From positions 3,658,001-3,722,000 of the forward strand of contig NZ_PDBS01000001.1 in NCBI RefSeq assembly GCF_002572525.1: a stretch of 64,000 bases of DNA, given 5' to 3'. The DNA comes from Natrinema sp. CBA1119 (lineage in GTDB: Archaea; Halobacteriota; Halobacteria; Halobacteriales; Natrialbaceae). Every line of letters begins with the position of its first letter. Positions within the stretch are counted from its first letter, which is position 1. This document shows positions 1-9,764 of the stretch, in pieces. The position numbers were made by a program, and so were the translations under genes. Below the pieces are notes generated by a model. It was not told the origin of the DNA. It saw only the letters and a program-made list of their open reading frames with translations, and did not search any database.

Positions 1-810
1 TTAGACCGTACTTTCGAAGTCCTCGAGCGAGTACGACGGCTCGGCACCGCGTCGATCGAGGACCTCGTTGGCGAGGAGCCAGTAGACGACCGAGAGGGCC
101 TTCCGACCCTTGTTGTTCGTCGGGACGACGAGGTCGACGTTACTGACCTGGTTGTTCGAGTCACACATCGCGATGACCGGGATACCGACCGTGATAGCCT
201 CTTTGACGGCCTGGGCGTCACCGATCGGGTCGGTGACGACGAGCACGTCCGGCTCGATATAGCCATCGTACTTCGGGTTCGTCAGCGTGCCCGGGATGAA
301 GCGGCCGGTGCGGGCGCGAGCGCCCACGGCATCGGCGAACTTCTCCGCCGGGAACCGACCGTACTGACGGCTCGAGGTGACCAGGATCTGCTCCGGGTCG
401 TAGTTCGCGAGGAAGTCCGCGGCCGTGCGGATGCGGCCGTCGGTCTTCGAGACGTCGAGCACGTAGAGACCGTCGGTTCGGACACGGTGGATGAACCGAC
501 CCATGTCCTCGGTCTTCTGTTGGGTCCCGATGTGGACGCCAGCGCCGAGGTAGTCCTCGACGGGGATCAACAGGTCCGCCTCCTCGTCGGACATGACGTC
601 GTCGTCGAGGGTTGGACCGGCGTCTTCCTCCTCGGCGTCGTCGTCGGCTGGTTCTGCGTCGGCCGCGGGCGCTCCCCCGGCGTCGGCGGGCTGTTCGTCT
701 ACTGGCTCGACATCCTCCTCGGCGGCGGGGCCAGCCCCTTCGGCTGGCTCCTCGTCGATTTCCTCCTCGGCGGCGTCGAGCCCTTCCTGGGTTGCGTCGT
801 TTTCTGTCAT
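1..810 (-). CDS. rpsB: 30S ribosomal protein uS2
   Basis: Small-subunit ribosomal protein uS2, 269 residues, complete (TAA at the window edge). The folded core starts near residue 80 ([16 protein letters not shown]) and contains the conserved VTDP and PVIAMCDSN segments. Residues 1-78 form a strongly acidic, Ala/Glu/Asp-rich extension, as in other haloarchaeal S2 proteins. It is the last gene seen in the operon led by uS13 and overlaps the end of enolase by 4 bases, so translation is probably coupled. The identification is secure. Confidence 0.97.
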   Translation of the reverse strand: MTENDATQEGLDAAEEEIDEEPAEGAGPAAEEDVEPVDEQPADAGGAPAADAEPADDDAEEEDAGPTLDDDVMSDEEADLLIPVEDYLGAGVHIGTQQKTEDMGRFIHRVRTDGLYVLDVSKTDGRIRTAADFLANYDPEQILVTSSRQYGRFPAEKFADAVGARARTGRFIPGTLTNPKYDGYIEPDVLVVTDPIGDAQAVKEAITVGIPVIAMCDSNNQVSNVDLVVPTNNKGRKALSVVYWLLANEVLDRRGAEPSYSLEDFESTV

Positions 811-2012
811 GTCGCGTCGTCTGCGATTCGAATGAGCTCGTTGAGCTTTGCGGTTCGCTCGCCGCCGACGGTTCCCGTCTTGATGAAGGGAGCGTCGGTC
901 GCAACGGCGAGGTGTGCGATCGTCGCGTCTTCGGTCTCGCCCGACCGGTGGGAGACGACCGAGTCGTAGCCGTTCTCCGTCGCGAGTTCGATCGCGTCGA
1001 ACGCGTCCGACAGCGTCCCGATCTGGTTCGGCTTGATCAGGATGCTGTTGGCCGCGCCGCGGTCGATTCCCTCGACGAGACGGTCGGTGTTGGTGACGAA
1101 CAGGTCATCACCGCAGATCAGCGTCTGGTCGCCGACTTCCTCGGTCAGTTCGGCGAAGGCATCGTAATCGTCCTCGTCGAGGGGATCCTCGACGTAGACG
1201 AGGTCGTACTCCTCGACGAGTTCGGCGATGTACGCGATCTGCTCGTCCGTATCGCGGCTCCGGTCGCTGTACTCGTACGTTTCCGACTCGGAATCGTACA
1301 GTTCAGCGCCGGCGACGTCCAGCCCGAAGCCGACGTTGAAGCCGACCTCGTCTTGGACCATCGAGACCGCCTCGGCGACGATTTCGAAGGCCTCGCCGTC
1401 GTCGATCGACGGTGCCCACGCGCCCTCGTCGCCCTTGCCACAGGGAACGCCGCGTTCCTCGAGCAGGTCGGCGACTGCGGCGTGGACGGCCGCGTTCGCG
1501 AAGACCGCATCTTCGACGCTCGGCGCGCCGACGGGTGCGGCCAGGAACTCCTGAATGTCGGTCGCGTCGGCAGCGTGTTCGCCGCCACCGACGACGTTAC
1601 CGAGCGGAATCGGGAAGCTCTCGCCGCGGAACGTGCCACCGAGGTGCTGAAAGAGCGGCGCACCGAGCACGTCGGCACCGGCTTTTGCAGCGGCCATCGA
1701 GATCGCGACTGCGCTGTTTGCGCCGATCTCCGAGAAGTCGTCGGTGCCGTCAGCAGCGTGGAGCGCGGCGTCGACGTCGCGCTGGTTACCCGCATAGATC
1801 TCGCCGACGAGCCGGGGAACGGCGCGTTCCCGGGCCGCCGCGATCGCCTCACCTGGGGCCCGTTCGACGGCTTCGTACTCGCCCGTGCTGGCCCCGCTGG
1901 GCGCTGCGGCGCGGCCGAAACCGCCGCTCTCGGTCACGACATCCGCCTCGACTGTCGGATTCCCTCGCGAGTCGAGGATCCGACGCAGCCGGATGTCGGT
2001 GATGAGCGTCAT
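807..2012 (-). CDS. eno: Enolase (phosphopyruvate hydratase)
   Basis: Converts 2-phosphoglycerate to phosphoenolpyruvate in glycolysis and gluconeogenesis. 401 residues, the usual family length. The N-terminus reads [19 protein letters not shown]; the metal and catalytic regions [26 protein letters not shown] and SHRSGETED are all present. The ATG at 2012 is chosen because the enolase fold starts there and it overlaps the rpoK stop by 4 bases; a longer open frame upstream is only read-through of rpoK. Its place inside the ribosomal/RNA polymerase operon is typical of haloarchaea. Confidence 0.97.
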   Translation of the reverse strand: MTLITDIRLRRILDSRGNPTVEADVVTESGGFGRAAAPSGASTGEYEAVERAPGEAIAAARERAVPRLVGEIYAGNQRDVDAALHAADGTDDFSEIGANSAVAISMAAAKAGADVLGAPLFQHLGGTFRGESFPIPLGNVVGGGEHAADATDIQEFLAAPVGAPSVEDAVFANAAVHAAVADLLEERGVPCGKGDEGAWAPSIDDGEAFEIVAEAVSMVQDEVGFNVGFGLDVAGAELYDSESETYEYSDRSRDTDEQIAYIAELVEEYDLVYVEDPLDEDDYDAFAELTEEVGDQTLICGDDLFVTNTDRLVEGIDRGAANSILIKPNQIGTLSDAFDAIELATENGYDSVVSHRSGETEDATIAHLAVATDAPFIKTGTVGGERTAKLNELIRIADDAT

Positions 2013-2194
2013 TTCCGGTCGTACCCCCGCTTGACGGTAAAGGGCAACACGCCGGCGTCGTACTCCTCGGCGGCGATGAGGATCGGTTGGGTCTGCTCCG
2101 TCTCGATCAACACCGGCGCGCCGTAGGAGACCTGCAGCGCTCGAGCGCCGAGGATGCGTGCCTTCTCGTAGCGGTTGTGCTGTTGTTGTTGCAT
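2009..2194 (-). CDS. rpoK: RNA polymerase subunit Rpo6 (K)
   Basis: Small RNA polymerase subunit, homologous to bacterial omega and eukaryotic Rpb6, which helps assemble the core enzyme. 61 residues, with the family pattern [21 protein letters not shown] and the C-terminal [12 protein letters not shown]. The start with four Gln after Met is the only one that gives the family length. It sits between rpoN and eno and overlaps eno by 4 bases. Confidence 0.94.
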   Translation of the reverse strand: MQQQQHNRYEKARILGARALQVSYGAPVLIETEQTQPILIAAEEYDAGVLPFTVKRGYDRK

Positions 2195-2196
2195 GG

Positions 2197-2391
2197 TTAC
2201 TGGTACGGGGAGACGACGTCGACGAGGTCCTTGTGACTGACGAGCATGCGCCGACAGCAGTAGCGCTCGACGCCGAGTTCGTCCAGAACCTCTTCCGGAT
2301 CCTCGTCGCCCTCGTTCGCTCGCTCGTCGAACGCTTCCCAGTGTTCGGCGACGACGTTGCCACAGGTGAAACACCGGACCGGTACCATCAT
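2197..2391 (-). CDS. rpoN: RNA polymerase subunit Rpo10 (N)
   Basis: Zinc-binding RNA polymerase subunit homologous to Rpb10. 64 residues, with the diagnostic zinc ligands CFTCG near the N-terminus and the unusual adjacent cysteines in RYCCRRML. Only two bases separate it from rpoK, and it follows rpsI, the standard archaeal S9 operon order. Confidence 0.96.
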   Translation of the reverse strand: MMVPVRCFTCGNVVAEHWEAFDERANEGDEDPEEVLDELGVERYCCRRMLVSHKDLVDVVSPYQ

Positions 2392-2403
2392 GATTGAATC
2401 ACC

Positions 2404-2802
2404 TTAGCGGTAGGACTTCTGGTAGCGCGCCCGAGCGCCCGGGCCGCCCCACTTCTTCGGTTCAGACTGGCGAACGTCGTTGACCAGCAACGACCGGTCG
2501 AACTCCATGAACGCGTCGCGGAGTTCGGCGTCGTTGGAGTGCTGGACGATCCCGCGTGCGACGGCGGTGCGGACGGCGTCTGCCTGTCCGCTGATACCGC
2601 CACCCTCGACGCGAACATCGATGTCCATCTCGCCGCGCAGATCGTCGCCGACGATGCGGAACGGCTCGAGCATCTTGAGTCGGGACGTCTCCGGTTCGAC
2701 CAGTTCGACGGGTTGCGAATTAATTCGAACGCGACCCTCGCCCTCGCGCACCGTGGCGCGGGCGACGGCCGTCTTTTTCTTGCCACTCGTGTTGGTTACC
2801 AT
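2404..2802 (-). CDS. rpsI: 30S ribosomal protein uS9
   Basis: Small-subunit protein uS9, 132 residues. It starts with a short basic segment ([13 protein letters not shown]), contains [17 protein letters not shown], and ends in the basic tail RYQKSYR that reaches the P-site in ribosomes. It overlaps uL13 by seven bases, in the uL13-uS9-Rpo10 order common to archaea. Confidence 0.96.
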   Translation of the reverse strand: MVTNTSGKKKTAVARATVREGEGRVRINSQPVELVEPETSRLKMLEPFRIVGDDLRGEMDIDVRVEGGGISGQADAVRTAVARGIVQHSNDAELRDAFMEFDRSLLVNDVRQSEPKKWGGPGARARYQKSYR

Positions 2803-3245
2803 GTGACGTTAGCACCTAACTGTTCGGACACTTCGTGTAGGTGAACGAAGCGGATGTTCGACAGCCGATCCAGTGACGTCCCCTCGAGCACTTCCAGCTC
2901 GTGATCGTCGTCGTTCTCGTAGGGGTTGCCGACGTAGACGCGGACGCTGTCGAGTGCCTCGCGGCCACGGGTTTTCTTGTACGGCAACATCCCGCGAACG
3001 GACCGCTTGAAGATCGTGTCCGGTCGCTTGGGGTAGTAGGGTCCGCGGTCCGAACCCAGCTGTAGCCGCGTACGGTACGTCTCGAAGATGTCTTCCTTGT
3101 CGCCGGTGATGACCGCGTCCTCTGCATTGACGATCGCGACGCGATCGCCGTCCAGCGCGCGCTGGGCGACCTCGCTCGCGACTCGTCCAAGGATACAGTC
3201 ACCGGCATCGACGACAAGATCTGCGTCAAACTCTGCGAGACTCAT
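2796..3245 (-). CDS. rplM: 50S ribosomal protein uL13
   Basis: Large-subunit protein uL13, 149 residues. The family signature is seen in [23 protein letters not shown], the Arg-rich middle [10 protein letters not shown] and [15 protein letters not shown]. It overlaps eL18 by 4 bases upstream and uS9 by 7 bases downstream, so this stretch is tightly coupled. Confidence 0.96.
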   Translation of the reverse strand: MSLAEFDADLVVDAGDCILGRVASEVAQRALDGDRVAIVNAEDAVITGDKEDIFETYRTRLQLGSDRGPYYPKRPDTIFKRSVRGMLPYKKTRGREALDSVRVYVGNPYENDDDHELEVLEGTSLDRLSNIRFVHLHEVSEQLGANVTW

Positions 3246-3595
3246 CGAATCACCCGGACATCCGATCCGTCGGGGTTCTCTTCGAGCACTTGCTCGAGTG
3301 ATACCGGCTCGCCGACCTGGTCGATCTTCGTCTCTGCGGACGAAGAGAACTTGACGGCGGCGACGGTGACGTTCTTCTGTAGTGCGCCAGATCCCAGCAC
3401 TTTGCCGGGAACGACGACAGTCTCTTCTTCGCGTGCGTACCGCTCGATGCGGCCCAGATTCACCTCAGCGTGGGTGCGTCGGGGCTTCTCGAGTCGATCC
3501 GCAACGTCTCGCCAGACATCGGCGTCCGTTTCGCGGGACGTCGACTTCAGCTCGGCGATGAGATCGTTGAGCCTCGGATTAGTCTTGCTACTCAT
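3242..3595 (-). CDS. rpl18e: 50S ribosomal protein eL18
   Basis: Archaeal/eukaryotic-type large-subunit protein eL18, 117 residues. The family pattern is [19 protein letters not shown], the basic NLGRIERYA and the [13 protein letters not shown] motif. It follows the tRNA-Leu in the operon and overlaps uL13 by 4 bases. The ATG at 3595 is the first in-frame start. Confidence 0.95.
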   Translation of the reverse strand: MSSKTNPRLNDLIAELKSTSRETDADVWRDVADRLEKPRRTHAEVNLGRIERYAREEETVVVPGKVLGSGALQKNVTVAAVKFSSSAETKIDQVGEPVSLEQVLEENPDGSDVRVIR

Positions 3596-3682
3596 TGGTT
3601 TCCTCCAAATACTGCAACTGCCGGCACGTCGGCGACGCGGGATACTGCGCCGTCGACGGTGGAATCGAGTTTAGAGAAGTGA

Positions 3683-3767
3683 TGCAGGGAGCAGGATTTG
3701 AACCTGCGGACTCCTACGAGACAGCGCCCTGAACGCTGCGCCGTTGGCCTAACTTGGCTATCCCTGC
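3683..3767 (-). tRNA. tRNA-Leu (anticodon CAG)
   Basis: On the minus strand the acceptor stem GCAGGGA pairs with TCCCTGC, followed by discriminator A. The T-arm contains GGTTCAAATCC. The anticodon stem CAGCG/CGCTG closes the loop TTCAGGG, giving anticodon CAG (leucine CUG). A long variable arm fits a class II tRNA. No CCA is encoded. It lies between rpoD and eL18 inside the operon, so it may be cut from the mRNA. Confidence 0.95.
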
Positions 3768-3896
3768 TCGCACTTCCGTCTACCCGTCGCCCCTTCAAAC
3801 CCCTTTCGATTCCAGCAGGAACGCGATCGCCGGTCTCGTCGCTCACGGCGTCGGCGAACGGCGTTCCTTGATCGGGTCGGGGGCGTCGGTTCATAT

Positions 3897-4646
3897 CTAT
3901 AGCTGTACTGCGTCTTCGAGGTCGGTCGCGCGTTCGGCGAGCGTCTCCGCTGCTCGCGTCACGAGCTCCTCGATGGGGAACGAGCCGTCGGTCTCCACGT
4001 GGAAGACGAAGGCGTTCGGCACGTCCTCGACCCGGACCTCCTTGCCCGGGTAGCGATTCGAGAGGTCGTGGTCGAACTCGCTCGTCGACACGAGTTCGCC
4101 GTCGTCCTCAATGACGCCGCGGATGATCCGGCTCTCCTCGTCCTCGAACTCGGGAAGATCACCGTCGACCGTCACGCGCTGGAGGTGTCGATACCCGACC
4201 GCGACCCCACCCTGATGCTTGGCGTGGTTTCGTCCGCGGTCGATCACGGTATCGGCCTCGGCTTCGAGGCGCTGGCCGTCCTTGAGGTCGATGATCGGAA
4301 TGTTGTCGTCCGCGGGACGGACGAGGTCGTCGCTCGAGACGAGATCGCCGGAGTAGGCGGTCGCCGGCCCTTCGACGTCGATCGAGAGCGTAACGGTGTC
4401 GTCCTCGGTGAACTCGCCGACCGGCGGGGTCGTCAGCGGGACGAGCCCGAGTCGGAGCGCGAGTTGCTCGTCGAACATGACCGACGAGTTCTCGACGAAC
4501 CGGACGGTGTCGATCGCCATCGTAGGTACGTCGGCGACCATCGCGCGGCGGATGCCGTTCGCGAATGCGGGCGTCACGCCGCGAACGAGGAACCGTGCCT
4601 CACGATCCTCGCGTTCGACGAACTCGACGTCGTACTCCTCTGTCAT
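3897..4646 (-). CDS. rpoD: RNA polymerase subunit Rpo3 (D)
   Basis: Alpha-like RNA polymerase assembly subunit, 249 residues. The dimerisation region reads [21 protein letters not shown] and the C-terminal one [16 protein letters not shown]. There is no cysteine in the whole protein, so the ferredoxin-like iron-sulfur insert found in some archaeal Rpo3 proteins cannot be present here. It is placed between uS11 and tRNA-Leu in the operon. Confidence 0.96.
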   Translation of the reverse strand: MTEEYDVEFVEREDREARFLVRGVTPAFANGIRRAMVADVPTMAIDTVRFVENSSVMFDEQLALRLGLVPLTTPPVGEFTEDDTVTLSIDVEGPATAYSGDLVSSDDLVRPADDNIPIIDLKDGQRLEAEADTVIDRGRNHAKHQGGVAVGYRHLQRVTVDGDLPEFEDEESRIIRGVIEDDGELVSTSEFDHDLSNRYPGKEVRVEDVPNAFVFHVETDGSFPIEELVTRAAETLAERATDLEDAVQL

Positions 4647-4649
4647 GGT

Positions 4650-5039
4650 CTAGTAGCCGCCCTTGCCTTTCGGTGCGCGCGATCCGTCGTGGGGGATCGG
4701 CGTGACGTCCTCGATTCGCCCGATCTCGATGCCCGAACGGGCGAGCGCGCGGATCGTCGCCTGCGCGCCGGGACCGGGGGATTTCTGGAGGTTGCCGCCG
4801 GGGCCGCGCACGCGAACGTGAAGGCCCGTGATACCGGCTGCTTTGACCTCTTCGGCGACGGACTCGGCCATCTGCATGGCCGCGTACGGCGACGCCTCGT
4901 CGCGGTTTTGCTTGACCGCCGTCCCGCCGGAGGACTTGGCGATCGTCTCCGCGCCCGTGAGGTCGGTCACGGTCATGACGGTGTTGTTGAACGATGCGTG
5001 TACGTGGGCGACTCCCCATTTATCGTCGTTCTGGCTCAT
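4650..5039 (-). CDS. rpsK: 30S ribosomal protein uS11
   Basis: Small-subunit protein uS11 of the platform, 129 residues. Family motifs include [33 protein letters not shown] and the C-terminal [19 protein letters not shown]. It overlaps uS4 by 4 bases and is followed after three bases by rpoD, as in most archaea. Confidence 0.97.
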   Translation of the reverse strand: MSQNDDKWGVAHVHASFNNTVMTVTDLTGAETIAKSSGGTAVKQNRDEASPYAAMQMAESVAEEVKAAGITGLHVRVRGPGGNLQKSPGPGAQATIRALARSGIEIGRIEDVTPIPHDGSRAPKGKGGY

Positions 5040-5560
5040 TGGTTACCCTCCGCGCGTTCGGGGTGGAGTTCGTCCGCGAGCGGACTGTTCTCGTCGAAGG
5101 CCACCAGATCCTCCTCGTCGGTGTCGACGACGTAGGACGGAACGAGGTGGCGCTGTCCGTCGACCACGACGTGGCCGTGGACGATGAACTGGCGGGCCTG
5201 CTGGGGCGTGTTCGCCAGACCCGTCCGGTAGACGACCGTCTGGAGTCGGCGCTCGAGGATGTCCTCGATCTCGAGCGACAGGATGTCGCCGAGTTCGTCC
5301 GTCTCGTTGAGGATGCCGACGCGTTTGAGTCGGTTGAGGAATTCCTCGGAGCGTCGGATGACGGTTTCGTCGTCCTGGGCCTGGCCGAGCAGTTCTCGAG
5401 CCTCGCGCCGGTAGGAGCGAAGTTCGGACTGCGCTCGCCAGAGCTCTTCTTTGTTCGAGAGCCCGTAGCGGTCGACGAGGGAGTGTTCGGAGGCAATGCG
5501 CTCACCCTGGTAGGGGTGGTTCGGCGTCTCGTATTGCTTGGTGTCAGTGCCGAGTGGCAT
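5036..5560 (-). CDS. rpsD: 30S ribosomal protein uS4
   Basis: Small-subunit protein uS4, 174 residues, shorter than the bacterial form as expected for archaea. The S4 RNA-binding domain is seen in [19 protein letters not shown] and [16 protein letters not shown]. The first base of its ATG overlaps the last base of the uS13 stop, and its own end overlaps uS11. Confidence 0.96.
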   Translation of the reverse strand: MPLGTDTKQYETPNHPYQGERIASEHSLVDRYGLSNKEELWRAQSELRSYRREARELLGQAQDDETVIRRSEEFLNRLKRVGILNETDELGDILSLEIEDILERRLQTVVYRTGLANTPQQARQFIVHGHVVVDGQRHLVPSYVVDTDEEDLVAFDENSPLADELHPERAEGNQ

Positions 5561-6096
5561 TATTCACCCTCGTCCTCTTCTTCTTCTTCGGCGGCTGCGG
5601 CCTCTTCGGCCTGTTCTTCGCGGATCTCTTCGACGTTGACTCCGATGGTGCCCTCCGTTCGGCCGGTGGACTTGGTTCGCTGACCGCGAACCTTCTGGCC
5701 TCGCTTGTGGCGAGAGCCCTTGTAGGAGTCGATCATCTTCATCCGGTTGATGTCGTGCTGTCGGGTCAACTGGAGATCGTTCCCGATCTCGTGGGTCGTT
5801 TCGCCGCTGTAGAAGTCTCCCTGACGGTTGTTGAGCCAGTCGGGGACCTGTTCGGCGTAGTTCTCCACGGCCTCGATGACGCCGTCGATGACGTCGTCGT
5901 CGAGTCGACCGAACGTCGCGGTTCGGTCGACGCCCGCTTCCTCGGCGATGAGTCGGGCGGTCCGGCGACCGATCCCGTTCATCTCCGAGAGCGAGCGCTC
6001 GACGGACTTCGTCCCATCGAGGTCCGTTTGTCCGATGCGGACGAAGTATCGGAGGTCTTCGTCGTCTTCTTGTTCTTGAGGTTCTTCCGCGCTCAT
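5560..6096 (-). CDS. rpsM: 30S ribosomal protein uS13
   Basis: Small-subunit head protein uS13, 178 residues, with [18 protein letters not shown], the helix-hairpin-helix region [12 protein letters not shown] and the basic [20 protein letters not shown]. The C-terminus is a Glu-rich tail ([19 protein letters not shown]) typical of halophiles. The ATG at 6096 is chosen because the frame upstream of it runs into tRNA-Ser. It is the first protein gene of the operon. Confidence 0.95.
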   Translation of the reverse strand: MSAEEPQEQEDDEDLRYFVRIGQTDLDGTKSVERSLSEMNGIGRRTARLIAEEAGVDRTATFGRLDDDVIDGVIEAVENYAEQVPDWLNNRQGDFYSGETTHEIGNDLQLTRQHDINRMKMIDSYKGSRHKRGQKVRGQRTKSTGRTEGTIGVNVEEIREEQAEEAAAAEEEEEDEGE

Positions 6097-6168
6097 GTAT
6101 CGTGTATCTGTCTCTGGTCTGCCTGCGATGCAAATCGACTGGCGGGAAAACGCCAGCGAAGTGTCCGA

Positions 6169-6251
6169 CGTTGTGGCGGGGATTTGAACCCCGGAGGCTT
6201 GACGCCACATGGTTAGCAACCATGCGCCTTGGGCCGCTTGGCTACCACAAC
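6169..6251 (-). tRNA. tRNA-Ser (anticodon GCT)
   Basis: On the minus strand the acceptor stem GTTGTGG pairs with CCACAAC, followed by discriminator G. The anticodon stem CATGG/CCATG closes the loop TTGCTAA, giving anticodon GCT (serine AGC/AGU). A long variable arm and the T-loop GGTTCAAATCC are visible. It lies 72 bases before uS13 on the same strand and may share its transcript. Confidence 0.94.
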
Positions 6252-6543
6252 ACCGTTTCCGTCTATCATCGCCCTCTCGGACTCGGGGATCACTCCCCTA
6301 CACGTATTGCACCCGAACCTACCCCCGTCGACTACTTAAGGGCAACGAAAGGTAGCCGCTCCTCGTTCAAATCGATTCCACTGTTGATCACACTCGAGTC
6401 CGACTATCTTTCTACGAGGAGAGAATCCCGTCGTTTACGACGAGAGTGAATCTGACAACCCTGACGCCAACTACCGTCGATAGCAGTCCGGATATTCACC
6501 GTTAATACACACCATTAAGTCGATTCATCCACATAGGCTATGT
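6252..6543. other. Intergenic region before tnpB
   Basis: About 290 bases with lower GC than the neighbourhood and no convincing gene. The sequence CATTAAG near 6510-6516 is a possible TATA-like box about 30 bases before the tnpB ATG. The left end of the TnpB element probably lies in the last part, but I cannot fix its boundary. Confidence 0.5.
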
Positions 6544-7854
6544 ATGGCGATTGAGGTCACTCGCACCTACGTTGGTTCCATTCAGAACCAGCGTCAGGTT
6601 TGCGACGGCCTTGATTCGCTCGGAGACTCCGCCTCGAAAATCTGGAATGTCGCACGATGGACAGCCGACCGTATCTGGGACGCAACTGGCAAAATTCCAG
6701 ATGAGGGGGCGCTGAAATCGTATATGAAGAACCGCACGTGCTGGAAAGACTTGAATGCCCAATCCAGTCAGAAAGTCATCGAAGAACTTTCTGACGCTTT
6801 TCAGTCGTGGTTCGACCTGCGGCACAAAGACCCGAAGGCGAATCCGCCCGGCTACCGCAAACACGGCGACACCCGGCCCCGAAGCACTGTGACGTTCAAA
6901 GCAGACGGCTTCAAGCACGACCCCGAAAACAACCGCGTCCGACTCAGTAAAGGGTCGAACCTCAAAGAATCGTGGTCAGATTTCATCCTCTGCGAGTACC
7001 AGACTCGCCCGGACGTTGACCTCTCAGAAGTCAACCGGGCGCAGAACGTTCGCGCCGTCTGGAACGGCAATGAGTGGGAACTACACTTCGTCTGTAAAGT
7101 CAAACTCGAAACTACCGACTCCGCAGGCGACGAATTGGCGGGTATCGACCTCGGCATCAAGAACATTGCAACGATCGCCTTCCCCGCCGAATACGTCCTG
7201 TTCCCCGGGAACTCGCTCAAACAGGACAAGCACTACTTCACCCGATCAGAGTACGATACTGAGGGAGAGAACGGCCCCTCAGAGAAGTCGATGTGGGCAC
7301 GTCAAAAACTCGCAGACCGTGAAACCCACTTCTACCACGTCCTCACGGACACCATCATCACCGAGTGTGTTGAACGCGGTGTTGGAACGCTCGCGGTGAG
7401 TTGGCCTGAAGACGTACGTGAGTCAGACTGGGGCAAAACTGGCAATAAGAAGTTGCACTCGTGGGCGTTCAACCGCATCTACCAGTACCTCGAATACAAA
7501 GGCGAGATCTGTGGCGTTGAGGTGCTGAAAGAGAACGAGTGGGACACTAGTAAGACCTGCTCACGATGTGGTGACGACACGAAGTCGAACCGTGTCGAAC
7601 GTGGCCTGTACGTCTGCTCGTCGTGCGAGTTGGTCGGGAACGCGGATTGTAACGGGGCGGAAAATATGCGCCAGAAGATAACTCCGAGTCCTCACGGCGA
7701 GGATAGGAGTAACGGCTGTGTGGTGGTTCGAGAGACCGGAGGTCTCTCGTCATCACGAAAGGCGCAAAGCGCCTTTCGAACGACACAGCCATCGACATAC
7801 CTGTTCGACCGCGAGAGCGGGACGTTTCACACGAGAGAACAGGTCGTGTCGTAG
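6544..7854 (+). CDS. tnpB: TnpB RNA-guided nuclease, IS200/IS605 OrfB
   Basis: 436 residues. An N-terminal helical/OB-like part (1-190) is followed by a RuvC-like nuclease with RuvC-I GIDLGIKNIATIAF, a zinc finger CSRCG...CSSC and RuvC-III NADCNGAENM. At the usual RuvC-II place the sequence is LAVSWPEDVRES: the expected glutamate after the hydrophobic strand is Ser, with Glu residues a few positions later. The last 60 residues after RuvC-III are low-complexity and coincide with DNA hairpins, suggesting they are read-through of the guide-RNA region. TnpB proteins are known as RNA-guided DNA nucleases that help keep the element in place. Confidence 0.9.
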   Translation: MAIEVTRTYVGSIQNQRQVCDGLDSLGDSASKIWNVARWTADRIWDATGKIPDEGALKSYMKNRTCWKDLNAQSSQKVIEELSDAFQSWFDLRHKDPKANPPGYRKHGDTRPRSTVTFKADGFKHDPENNRVRLSKGSNLKESWSDFILCEYQTRPDVDLSEVNRAQNVRAVWNGNEWELHFVCKVKLETTDSAGDELAGIDLGIKNIATIAFPAEYVLFPGNSLKQDKHYFTRSEYDTEGENGPSEKSMWARQKLADRETHFYHVLTDTIITECVERGVGTLAVSWPEDVRESDWGKTGNKKLHSWAFNRIYQYLEYKGEICGVEVLKENEWDTSKTCSRCGDDTKSNRVERGLYVCSSCELVGNADCNGAENMRQKITPSPHGEDRSNGCVVVRETGGLSSSRKAQSAFRTTQPSTYLFDRESGTFHTREQVVS

Positions 7855-7916
7855 ACCGGCAAATATCCCAACTGCGGTACGGGAAGCCCTGCCGTTTACG
7901 GCGGGGAGGATGTCAC
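7680..7916 (+). ncRNA. Candidate omega-RNA region overlapping the tnpB 3' end
   Basis: Three hairpins lie in order on the plus strand: AGAGACC-GGA-GGTCTCT (7731-7747), CGAAAGGCGC-AAA-GCGCCTTTCG (7756-7778) and CCCTGCCG-TTTA-CGGCGGGG with one G-T pair (7887-7906). TnpB guide RNAs are known to come from the 3' end of tnpB and the right end of the element. The exact 5' end is not visible. Confidence 0.45.
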
Positions 7917-7970
7917 TCGGCTCGAGTCGGTTCCCGAACGCACGTGACAAAACGAAGACGGGGGGTTAAC

Positions 7971-8960
7971 TCAGGCTCCGGCGTACTCTTCGATGTACTT
8001 CTCGTTGATCTCCCACTGCCCCTCCTCGTTCTGGATCATGTACTCGCCGTAGTAGGGAACCCGGTTCGCGACGGTATTGCGGAATGCCTCGCGGATCTCC
8101 GACTTGGTCATCTCGCCCATCGACTTGAGGTCGTCGTTGCGGTTGAGACAGCCCTTCAGATAGCCCTCGTGGGTGACCCGAACCCGATGGCAGTTCGCAC
8201 AGAACGTCGGGTTCTCGACGGGGTCGACGATCTCGACCATGCCACCGCCGCTCCCGTCGTCGCCGCCGATCCAGTAGCGCTTTCGATCGTGCATCTCCCG
8301 GTGTTCGATTTCGTCGGCCTGCTCGGCCAACCAGTCGTGAACCCGCTGGATGTCGATGTTCCACTCCGGCTTCCCCGTCAGCTCCGGCATGTACTCGATC
8401 AACTGGAGCTGTAGCCCGTCGTTTTCCGCGACGTGATCGACCATCTCCGGCACGTACCCCGCGGTGTGCTCGAAGACGACCATGTTGAGTTTGACCGGGT
8501 CCAGGCCCGCCTCGAGCGCGGCCTCGACGCCCTCGAGGACCTTCTCGTAGGCCCCGCTTTTCGTCACCGCGGCGAAATCCTCGGGATCGAGCGCGTCCTG
8601 GGAGACGTTGACCCGCTCGAGTCCAGCGTCGACGAGCGCCTCCGCGCGGCCGGGGAGGAACGTCCCATTCGTCGTCAGCGAGACCTCCATCTGGTCGGGT
8701 GTGCGCTCGATAATTTCCTCCAGGTCCTGTCGCAGCATCGGCTCCCCACCGGTGAACTTGACCGCGTCGACGTCGAACTCGGCGGCGACCTCGAGGAATC
8801 GGACGACGTCGTCGGTCGACATTTCGTCGTCCTGCGGATCCATCGGTCCGCGAGTGTCCCCGAGCCCCTCATTGTGACAGTAGACGCAGTCGAAGTTACA
8901 CCGATCGGTGAGAGAGACGCGAACCCCGGAGACCTCTCGCCCGAACTCGTCGGTGAGCAT
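7971..8960 (-). CDS. moaA: GTP 3',8-cyclase MoaA (molybdenum cofactor)
   Basis: Radical-SAM enzyme for the first step of molybdopterin synthesis, 329 residues. The SAM cluster motif is C21-x3-C25-x2-C28 ([10 protein letters not shown]), followed by KFTGGEP. The C-terminal second cluster is carried by PTFCANC and a later GC (GYLKGCLN). The start at 8960 is chosen because a TTTAAG box (minus strand, 8985-8990) lies 24 bases upstream, fitting a leaderless transcript; a longer frame would place the box inside the gene. No other molybdopterin gene is next to it. Confidence 0.93.
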   Translation of the reverse strand: MLTDEFGREVSGVRVSLTDRCNFDCVYCHNEGLGDTRGPMDPQDDEMSTDDVVRFLEVAAEFDVDAVKFTGGEPMLRQDLEEIIERTPDQMEVSLTTNGTFLPGRAEALVDAGLERVNVSQDALDPEDFAAVTKSGAYEKVLEGVEAALEAGLDPVKLNMVVFEHTAGYVPEMVDHVAENDGLQLQLIEYMPELTGKPEWNIDIQRVHDWLAEQADEIEHREMHDRKRYWIGGDDGSGGGMVEIVDPVENPTFCANCHRVRVTHEGYLKGCLNRNDDLKSMGEMTKSEIREAFRNTVANRVPYYGEYMIQNEEGQWEINEKYIEEYAGA

Positions 8961-8984
8961 GCCACTGGGTTGCAGCCGGATCCG

Positions 8985-8990
8985 CTTAAA
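8985..8990 (-). promoter_or_regulatory. TATA-like box of moaA
   Basis: TTTAAG on the minus strand, 24 bases before the ATG at 8960. In haloarchaea this spacing places transcription start at the start codon, which decides the moaA start. Confidence 0.55.
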
Positions 8991-9186
8991 CACGCCGGGG
9001 ATTTCAGCGGCTCGTAACCAATTTCGGTTTCTAGGTACTGTCAACGAGGTTGTGAGACGCCGTTCGACTCGAGAGTTCGCGGAGACTCGTCAGGACCGCG
9101 AAATCGGGTGGGCGGTATCCCCCAGAGCAGGGTCACTCCCACCTTCCGACGGAAGACATACCTCTCCGCCGCTCGAACGAGACGCT

Positions 9187-9399
9187 ATGGACGAGGACAT
9201 GCTCGCGGACCAGCGCCGGCTCGTGGAACTCGTCGAGGAGGAGGGATGGGACGTGACCGACCTCGAGATCTCGGCCTACGACAGCCCGTGGGCCGACGAG
9301 GACGACCCCGAAGCGACCGTGACGATCACGGCGCGGAAGCCGTACGAGAGCGAGGACGACGATGACGAGGATAGCGGAAGTCCGTATCGTCTGAAGTAG
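9187..9399 (+). CDS. Small acidic protein of unknown function
   Basis: 70 residues, very acidic, ending in a Glu/Asp run (YESEDDDDEDSG). I recognise no domain. It has an ATG start, and a CATACC sequence about 30 bases upstream could be the promoter. It is divergent from moaA, with 226 bases between. Acid composition and third-position GC fit a real halophile gene. Confidence 0.6.
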   Translation: MDEDMLADQRRLVELVEEEGWDVTDLEISAYDSPWADEDDPEATVTITARKPYESEDDDDEDSGSPYRLK

Positions 9400-9515
9400 A
9401 GCTCGGTCCTCACTTCGGTGGAAATGACGGCCTCACCGTGGTGTAAACGGAATCGATACCCGAGGAGATACGTGTGTCACAAACTACATGTAGTTGCACC
9501 TGAAACGAGGACGAG

Positions 9516-9764
9516 ATGGCCGCAATCGGAATCGGTGCTCCTGTATACGTCGCGACTCAGGCACTGTTCTCAGCCTACGTGTATCGCGAGGCCGAGAGTC
9601 ACAATCGTCGGTCGCCACTGATTCTGGCGATCACCGCGTTCGTTTTCGGCATCGTTGCGGCTGTGATGACAGGGAGTGTGCTTCTCATGCTGGTCGTTCA
9701 AGCGCTCGCGATAGCGCTATATCTCGGTCTCCGATTGCAAAGAGGGCCACCGGCCGAACACTGA
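9516..9764 (+). CDS. Small membrane protein of unknown function
   Basis: 82 residues with about three hydrophobic segments (roughly 5-20, 33-52 and 53-73) and a short charged C-terminus (RLQRGPPAEH). No catalytic motif can be seen. It stands alone between the small acidic protein and rtcB. The GAGGACGAG before the ATG could act as a weak ribosome binding site. Confidence 0.5.
   Translation: MAAIGIGAPVYVATQALFSAYVYREAESHNRRSPLILAITAFVFGIVAAVMTGSVLLMLVVQALAIALYLGLRLQRGPPAEH

Larger units (their letters stand above)
6544..7916 (+). mobile_element. TnpB-only IS200/IS605-type element
   Basis: A single tnpB gene followed by a typical haloarchaeal right end: the hairpin CCCTGCCG-TTTA-CGGCGGGG at 7887-7906 and then AGGATGTCAC. 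No tnpA (Y1 transposase) gene is present, so the element would need help in trans to move. The right boundary is estimated from the hairpin; the left boundary is not resolved and is set here to the gene start. Confidence 0.6.

Noticed and set aside
612-2126. 504-codon open frame opposite enolase and uS2
   Set aside because: It is a shadow frame caused by strong GC bias in codon position three; the minus-strand genes are unmistakable.
3592-3894. 100-codon open frame on the minus strand
   Set aside because: It runs straight through the tRNA-Leu gene and its protein has no halophile character.
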